Part shown: piece after piece, positions 7,148-10,320 of the stretch
Position numbering within the stretch: position 1 is the first letter of the stretch
Layout: every line of letters begins with the position of its first letter
Source of the DNA: Chlamydia trachomatis
Lineage (GTDB): Bacteria; Chlamydiota; Chlamydiia; Chlamydiales; JAAKFR01
Assembly: GCA_945861315.1 (NCBI GenBank)
Contig: CAMAUB010000030.1
Coordinates: 1 to 10,320 of the forward strand
Length of the DNA stretch: 10,320 bases
Direction of reading: 5' to 3'
The notes under the pieces: generated by a model
Told to the model about the DNA's origin: nothing
The model's database searches: none
Seen by the model: the letters and a program-made list of their open reading frames with translations, nothing else
Program-made: the position numbers and the translations under genes

Positions 7148-7588
7148 CTACTCTAACTTACCAGGGAGACGGGCAGTGGAAAACCAATATTCACTGATGG
7201 AATCGATAACTTCTTTATAGATATCCACCGAACCGGGCTTCACAATGTAAGAATTAGCATGATACTCATAGCTCGACAGAACATCCTCCTCCCGGTTAGA
7301 ATTTGTGAGCATTACGACTGGAATAATAGCCAAAGAACGATCCTGCTTAATCTGTTTGAGCGCCTCAATACCATTCATGTTGGGCATCGCAATATCAAGG
7401 AAGATGAGATTGGGTGTTAAAGCAGTCTCAAAAGGGGGCTCCTTTTTCAGGAATAGAAGGAGCTCCTCTCCATCTTTGACTATAAAAAGTACAGCGGATA
7501 GGTCGCTCTTTTTTAGCGCAATACGAAAGAGTGCAACATCAGGGTCGCTATCATCAGCCATGACGAGGACAAGACGGGGTTGTATCAT
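7148..7588 (-). CDS. Single-domain response regulator (CheY/Rcp1-like receiver)
   Basis: A 146-residue protein made of one receiver domain with no output domain. The acidic pair is D12/D13, the phosphoacceptor D65 in LIFLDIAMP, the switch threonine T95 in VVMLTNS, and the conserved lysine K117 in YIVKP. Features such as LIFLDIAMPNMNGIEALKQIK and SYIVKPGSVD are typical of the Rcp1-type receivers that partner phytochrome-like kinases and pass or accept phosphate by protein contact. It is the last gene of the operon; its start lies 35 nt inside the preceding kinase gene with AAGGAG 6 nt from the ATG, so expression is both coupled and well initiated. The direct partner is most likely the adjacent PAS kinase (inferred). 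It ends next to the inverted repeat shared with lysS. Confidence 0.95.
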   Translation of the reverse strand: MIQPRLVLVMADDSDPDVALFRIALKKSDLSAVLFIVKDGEELLLFLKKEPPFETALTPNLIFLDIAMPNMNGIEALKQIKQDRSLAIIPVVMLTNSNREEDVLSSYEYHANSYIVKPGSVDIYKEVIDSISEYWFSTARLPGKLE

Positions 7589-9011
7589 TTTTTTCTCCTT
7601 GTGTTGTATCTTTTATTGTAAAATGAAAGGTAGCACCCTCTCCCTTCTGCGATTCTACCCAAATATGCCCTTCGTGCAGCTCGACAATGCGTTTGCAAAT
7701 GGCGAGCCCAATACCCGTCCCTGCTACACTAACTTGCGGCTGGAGCCGTTGAAAAATGGTGAAGAGTTTGTTGTAGTATTTTGGATCAATTCCAATGCCG
7801 TTGTCAGTAACCATGATTTCCCAGGTCTCATTGTTTTTTACTGCCGAAATCTGAATGAGTGGAGGTTCCCCCGGCTTATGAAATTTCAAACTATTTTCGA
7901 TCAAATTGCTCAAGAGCTGCCTGATCAACACACGGTGGACAAGCAAGGTTGGTAGGGGTTCAGATTCAACACTTCCTTGGTATTGCTCGATCTTATCCGC
8001 AAGTTGATCTTTGATCCCATCAAAGATCTCATTGAGATCGACCAATTCAAGGCTTGAATGAGCCTTTGTTACATGCGAGAAGCTCAACAGAGCGTTGATC
8101 AGCTCCCTCATCTGAGTCGTCCCATCAACGATGTATTTTATCCATTTAGCTGTTTCCTCATCTTGTATCGCTGCATATTTCTCTGCGAGCAATTGGACAA
8201 AAGAGTCGATATGGCGCAAAGGGGCTTGTAGGTCATGCGAAGCCACATAAGCAAATTGTTCGAGGTCTTGATTTGAACGTTGTAAAGACGCCGCCTGTGT
8301 GCGGTCGGTAATGAGGCCGGTAATATCGACAATTCCGGCCATCACATAGAGCCGCTCCCCTGACCGCATCGACGTAAGACCAATTTCTACGGGTACCTCG
8401 CTCCCATCTTTACGCCTTCCAAAGAGCTCCCGCCCAATCCCCATACGTCTGATCGATGGATCCTTGTTAAACCCTGCTCGGTGTTGCAAATGGATGGAGC
8501 GCAGCTGACTTGGAAGGAGCATCTCCACGGGCTGTCCCAAGAGCTCCTCTTTTGAATACCCAAATATACGCTCCATCTGCTGATTGGACATCAAGATCAC
8601 CCCCTCTGCAGTCACCAAAATTTTTCCGATTGGAGAGTGTTCAACCACAAGTACATAGAGCGAATAAATTCTAACAAGGGAATCGATGTCCATAGAGGTT
8701 TCTTCTAAAGAGAAGATCTTCCCTTTCTCATCCCTAATAGGCTTGATAGAGACCACAACATCTACTAGCTGGCCCAGTTTGGTTTGTCTTTGAGAGTGTT
8801 CGTTGTAGTACTCTCCTCCCTCCACTGCAGCTCTCTCTTTTTTGAGAATATCTGAGGGGATATAGAGCGAGTCTGATTGTCCCAAGATCTCTTGTTTGGT
8901 AAAACCAAAGAGCTCCTGCGCAGTCTTATTCCACTGAAGAATCGTCCCATTGAGTGCCCGTTGCACCTTGGCGGCATCGATGTTAAACAAAAGTATTTGG
9001 TATAGGTTCAT
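7554..9011 (-). CDS. Soluble PAS-PAS sensor histidine kinase
   Basis: A 485-residue histidine kinase with no transmembrane segment, so it should sense a cytoplasmic signal. PAS 1 covers about 12-110 (NGTILQWNKTAQELFGF), PAS 2 about 120-232 (GVILMSNQQMERIFGYSKEELLGQ, then RKDGSEVPVEIGLTSM), and the HisKA dimerisation domain about 247-315 with phosphoacceptor H259 in FAYVASHDLQAPLR. The HATPase domain has N-box N373 (LIENSLKFH), G1 DNGIGID (403-409) and G2 GTGIGLAI (431-438). The H-box and architecture are those of phytochrome-like (Cph1-type) kinases, whose partners are Rcp1-type receivers like the next gene. PAS ligands cannot be read from sequence. The start overlaps the stop of the preceding kinase frame as ATGA, with no Shine-Dalgarno, so its translation probably depends on ribosomes finishing the upstream HATPase frame. 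Confidence 0.95.
   Translation of the reverse strand: MNLYQILLFNIDAAKVQRALNGTILQWNKTAQELFGFTKQEILGQSDSLYIPSDILKKERAAVEGGEYYNEHSQRQTKLGQLVDVVVSIKPIRDEKGKIFSLEETSMDIDSLVRIYSLYVLVVEHSPIGKILVTAEGVILMSNQQMERIFGYSKEELLGQPVEMLLPSQLRSIHLQHRAGFNKDPSIRRMGIGRELFGRRKDGSEVPVEIGLTSMRSGERLYVMAGIVDITGLITDRTQAASLQRSNQDLEQFAYVASHDLQAPLRHIDSFVQLLAEKYAAIQDEETAKWIKYIVDGTTQMRELINALLSFSHVTKAHSSLELVDLNEIFDGIKDQLADKIEQYQGSVESEPLPTLLVHRVLIRQLLSNLIENSLKFHKPGEPPLIQISAVKNNETWEIMVTDNGIGIDPKYYNKLFTIFQRLQPQVSVAGTGIGLAICKRIVELHEGHIWVESQKGEGATFHFTIKDTTQGEKNDTTPSCPRHG
7595..7600 (-). promoter_or_regulatory. Strong Shine-Dalgarno for the receiver gene
   Basis: AAGGAG on the minus strand, 6 nt from the ATG at 7588 and inside the 3' end of the PAS kinase gene. 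The two kinases upstream lack such a site, suggesting the receiver is made in excess over its kinases. Confidence 0.75.
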
Positions 9012-9364
9012 GCTTTTGGCTTTTTTGGTAGTAGGATAGTAAAAGTAGACCCAGTGCCCACAGTCGTCGTGACTGTCAGGGATCCACCATGTAATTGCAC
9101 AAGAGACCTGGCTACATAGAGACCAAGTCCAGCACCTCCATTCTTATGCCCGTCTTCAGTATGCTCAAATGATTCGAAAAGATGGCGCAGGGACTCTTCC
9201 GAAATTCCACTTCCCGTGTCACTCACGCAAATACGCACGGCATCCTCCTCATCTACAAGGGTAGCTGTGATACCCCCCTTCTCGGTATATTTGATTGCAT
9301 TGACGAGGAGATTATCAAATGCTTGTATGAGCTGATCGCAGTTAGCCCAAATGAGGATTTTTGC
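9008..9364 (-). pseudogene. HATPase half of the upstream REC-HisKA kinase, out of frame
   Basis: This 118-codon open stretch encodes a complete histidine-kinase ATPase domain but is in a different frame from the REC-HisKA part. Readable motifs are DNLLVNAIKYT (N-box), DTGSGIS (G1), LFESFEH (F-box) and GGAGLGLYVARSLVQLHGG (G2), ending KKPKA. It has no start of its own with a ribosome site; an internal GTG near 9238 lies after the N-box and would give a broken domain. It follows directly from the HisKA-bearing gene and supplies exactly the part that gene lacks, so the two are one gene separated by a frameshift. The frame closes upstream at a TAG at 9407-9409, so the shift must lie between about 9253 and 9407. 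Its stop overlaps the ATG of the PAS kinase. It may be functional if the shift is switched or bypassed. Confidence 0.85.
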
Positions 9365-10095
9365 GGGGGGGGGGTAAATTGCAATGAGAGCTTTTTTTCC
9401 TGAGCACTATGTTGAAAGAGAGAGATGGAGGATTGGATAGACTCCACTAGATCAAATTCGCTAGTGGCAAGGCTCATCTTTCCCCTATTCAATAGACAGA
9501 CAGCAAGAGTATTGTCGGCAAGACGGGATATGAAATCGATCGTTTTGTCTATTTTTGCAATGGGCTCCCATAAGTGTATGGGTAAGTGTTCCCTCTCTTG
9601 AAAAAGCATGCCGGCATAACCCTTGATCACCTGAATATGGTTTCTCAAATCGTGCGACAAGATTGCCAAGAAAAGCTCCGTTAGAGCCTGCTCTTCATGC
9701 AATTGATTGATAAATTTTTGCTTCTCTATAGCATTTTTAATAGTCTTGGCAAGTAAAATAGCATTGAGTGTGTTTTTATCTAAAGAATCGGCCGCACCAG
9801 CATTTAAGGCCTTTTTATCGATATGTTTGCTCCCCGAAATAATGACGATGGGAACAGCGGATTTCTGTGCCTGCAAAGAGAAGAGCATCTCGAGACCTGT
9901 CATGTCAGGCATGACAAAATCGAGGAGGATACAGTCATAGTGCGCCTCCTTCATAAGGGCATACCCCTCAGCTGCAGAAGTGGCTAAGAAGACCTTGCAT
10001 CTCTCTTCAAAACCCTTATGCAACATCGTGACAAGGAGATCCCTGTCCGCTTCGCTATCATCAATGACAAGAATGGATAATGGGTCAGTTTCCAT
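9253..10095 (-). CDS. REC-HisKA part of a hybrid histidine kinase, frameshifted before its ATPase domain
   Basis: As sequenced this encodes 280 residues. An N-terminal receiver has acidic residues D12/D13, phosphoacceptor D59 in CILLDFVMP, S87 in VIISGS and K107. A helical linker (about 112-140) leads to a HisKA domain with H148 in LAILSHDLRNHIQVI. True kinase sequence continues to about residue 244 (QEKKLSLQFTPPP); the remaining 36 residues to SQLPL are out-of-frame sequence. The ATPase domain follows in another frame. Removing two C or adding one C in the C10 run (9365-9374) gives a continuous 361- or 362-residue REC-HisKA-HATPase kinase. No membrane segment is present. It is the first gene of the operon; the ATG at 10095 has only a weak ribosome site. 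As read it lacks ATP binding and could act only as a phosphotransfer or dimerisation partner. Sequencing error, phase variation and true decay are all possible. Confidence 0.85.
   Translation of the reverse strand: METDPLSILVIDDSEADRDLLVTMLHKGFEERCKVFLATSAAEGYALMKEAHYDCILLDFVMPDMTGLEMLFSLQAQKSAVPIVIISGSKHIDKKALNAGAADSLDKNTLNAILLAKTIKNAIEKQKFINQLHEEQALTELFLAILSHDLRNHIQVIKGYAGMLFQEREHLPIHLWEPIAKIDKTIDFISRLADNTLAVCLLNRGKMSLATSEFDLVESIQSSISLFQHSAQEKKLSLQFTPPPQKSSFGLTAISSYKHLIISSSMQSNIPRRGVSQLPL
9365..9374. repeat. Homopolymeric G10/C10 tract at the kinase frameshift
   Basis: Ten consecutive G on the plus strand (C on the coding minus strand) lie within the codons for the proline run before the ATPase domain. 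Tract lengths of 8 or 11 put the receiver-HisKA and ATPase frames together; 9 gives a stop a few codons later and 10 gives the 280-residue product. Such long G/C runs mutate readily by slipped-strand mispairing and are also prone to sequencing error. Confidence 0.9.
9391..9398 (-). other. A_AAA_AAG slippery heptamer upstream of the C10 tract
   Basis: The coding strand reads GAA AAA AAG in the receiver-HisKA frame, so the heptamer A_AAA_AAG sits in the exact phase used for -1 ribosomal frameshifting (as in dnaX). A -1 shift here leads without a stop (ALIAIYPPPAKIL) into the ATPase frame. I see no strong upstream Shine-Dalgarno stimulator and did not establish a downstream stem-loop, so use of the site is a hypothesis. 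Confidence 0.4.
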
Positions 10096-10226
10096 AGTAA
10101 AATCTGAATGTAACTTCTTACACCATTGTCTGCAAATAATTATTTATACTAATTGCAAGAAATAAGTTCATAAAATCATGCCAGACCGTGCAGTAGATTT
10201 GATCAAGCATTTCGAAGCTCATATTA
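10096..10226. promoter_or_regulatory. Upstream region of the signalling operon with a candidate promoter
   Basis: This AT-rich stretch precedes the kinase operon. On the minus strand TATAAA at 10148-10143 could be a -10 element with a leader of about 40 nt to the ATG at 10095; no convincing -35 is seen. A 25-codon plus-strand frame (10178-10255) begins here but has no ribosome site. I see no RNA gene or operator-like repeat. Confidence 0.3.
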
Positions 10227-10319
10227 TTAAATATACTCATCCAAGCTCAAAATGAGAATTTGGGCCGCGTCAAAGCCTCGGGCTTGAACGATCGTAAACA
10301 ACCCCATATTTCTAATATT
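10227..10319 (-). CDS. Possible 3' end of a minus-strand gene running in from beyond the window
   Basis: Reading leftwards from 10319 there are 30 open codons ending in TAA at 10229-10227. The peptide includes MGLFTIVQARGFDAAQ and ends LILSLDEYI, which looks protein-like in composition. No start codon can be confirmed and no family is recognised; a transposase or other C-terminus is conceivable. An open run of this length can occur by chance. If real, the gene would lie upstream of the kinase operon in the same orientation. Confidence 0.25.
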   Translation of the reverse strand, partial: NIRNMGLFTIVQARGFDAAQILILSLDEYI

Positions 10320-10320
10320 G

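Noticed and set aside
7305..7955. 216-codon plus-strand open frame opposite the receiver and PAS kinase genes
   Set aside because: It is antisense to two genes with full sets of domain motifs, has no recognisable domain, and has no clear ribosome site.
9008..9238. A separate 76-residue ATPase protein from the GTG at 9238
   Set aside because: It would begin after the N-box and lack part of the ATP site. The full ATPase frame continues upstream to the C tract and completes the REC-HisKA gene.
10178..10255. 25-codon plus-strand frame near the right end
   Set aside because: Too short, no ribosome site and no recognisable sequence.
1..10320. CRISPR array, tRNA or rRNA genes, intact insertion sequence
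   Set aside because: I found no regularly spaced direct repeats, no cloverleaf-like tRNA sequence and no rRNA sequence. No transposase with flanking inverted repeats is evident.

Overview
The window looks like chromosome of a Chlamydiota bacterium, most likely an environmental 'Chlamydia-like' lineage rather than Chlamydia itself. The basis is gene content and order plus moderate-to-low GC: priA, a short hypothetical, periplasmic thioredoxin-fold proteins and lysS sit together. From memory (not checked here) the same neighbourhood occurs in Chlamydia trachomatis as CT778 priA, CT779, CT780 thioredoxin-like, CT781 lysS and, slightly further on, CT783. Soluble multi-domain histidine kinases, as seen on the right, are more typical of the larger-genome chlamydia-like families.

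Left part (1-1482, minus strand): a two-gene operon of exported thioredoxin-fold proteins. The upstream gene has an intact CGWC redox site. The downstream, longer gene has lost both cysteines (SGLA) and carries a helical C-terminal extension. A perfect palindrome covers the operon's 3' end. A short AT-rich divergent promoter region (about 1483-1552) separates this operon from the plus-strand genes.

Centre (1553-7061, plus strand): six tightly packed, mostly overlapping genes. They are a Tsr3/DTW-like aminocarboxypropyltransferase, two unrecognised proteins, the replication-restart helicase PriA, a 49-residue single-pass membrane protein, and class II lysyl-tRNA synthetase. Overlaps of 32, 11, 37 and 4 nt point to one transcript with translational coupling; only lysS has a strong Shine-Dalgarno sequence.

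Right part (7148-10095, minus strand): a three-gene signalling operon transcribed toward lysS. It encodes a REC-HisKA-HATPase kinase, a PAS-PAS-HisKA-HATPase kinase and a single-domain CheY/Rcp1-like receiver. None has a visible membrane segment or DNA-binding output, so they look like a cytoplasmic phosphorelay. The first gene is split by a frameshift close to a run of ten G (ten C on the coding strand). A change of two bases fewer or one more in the tract restores a complete kinase, and an A_AAA_AAG heptamer just upstream could give the same result by -1 ribosomal frameshifting. This possible genetic or translational switch is the most interesting signal in the window. Between lysS and the receiver gene lies a 93-bp element made of two 24-bp inverted arms around a 45-nt centre. 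The last 225 bases hold a possible promoter and perhaps the 3' end of another minus-strand gene.
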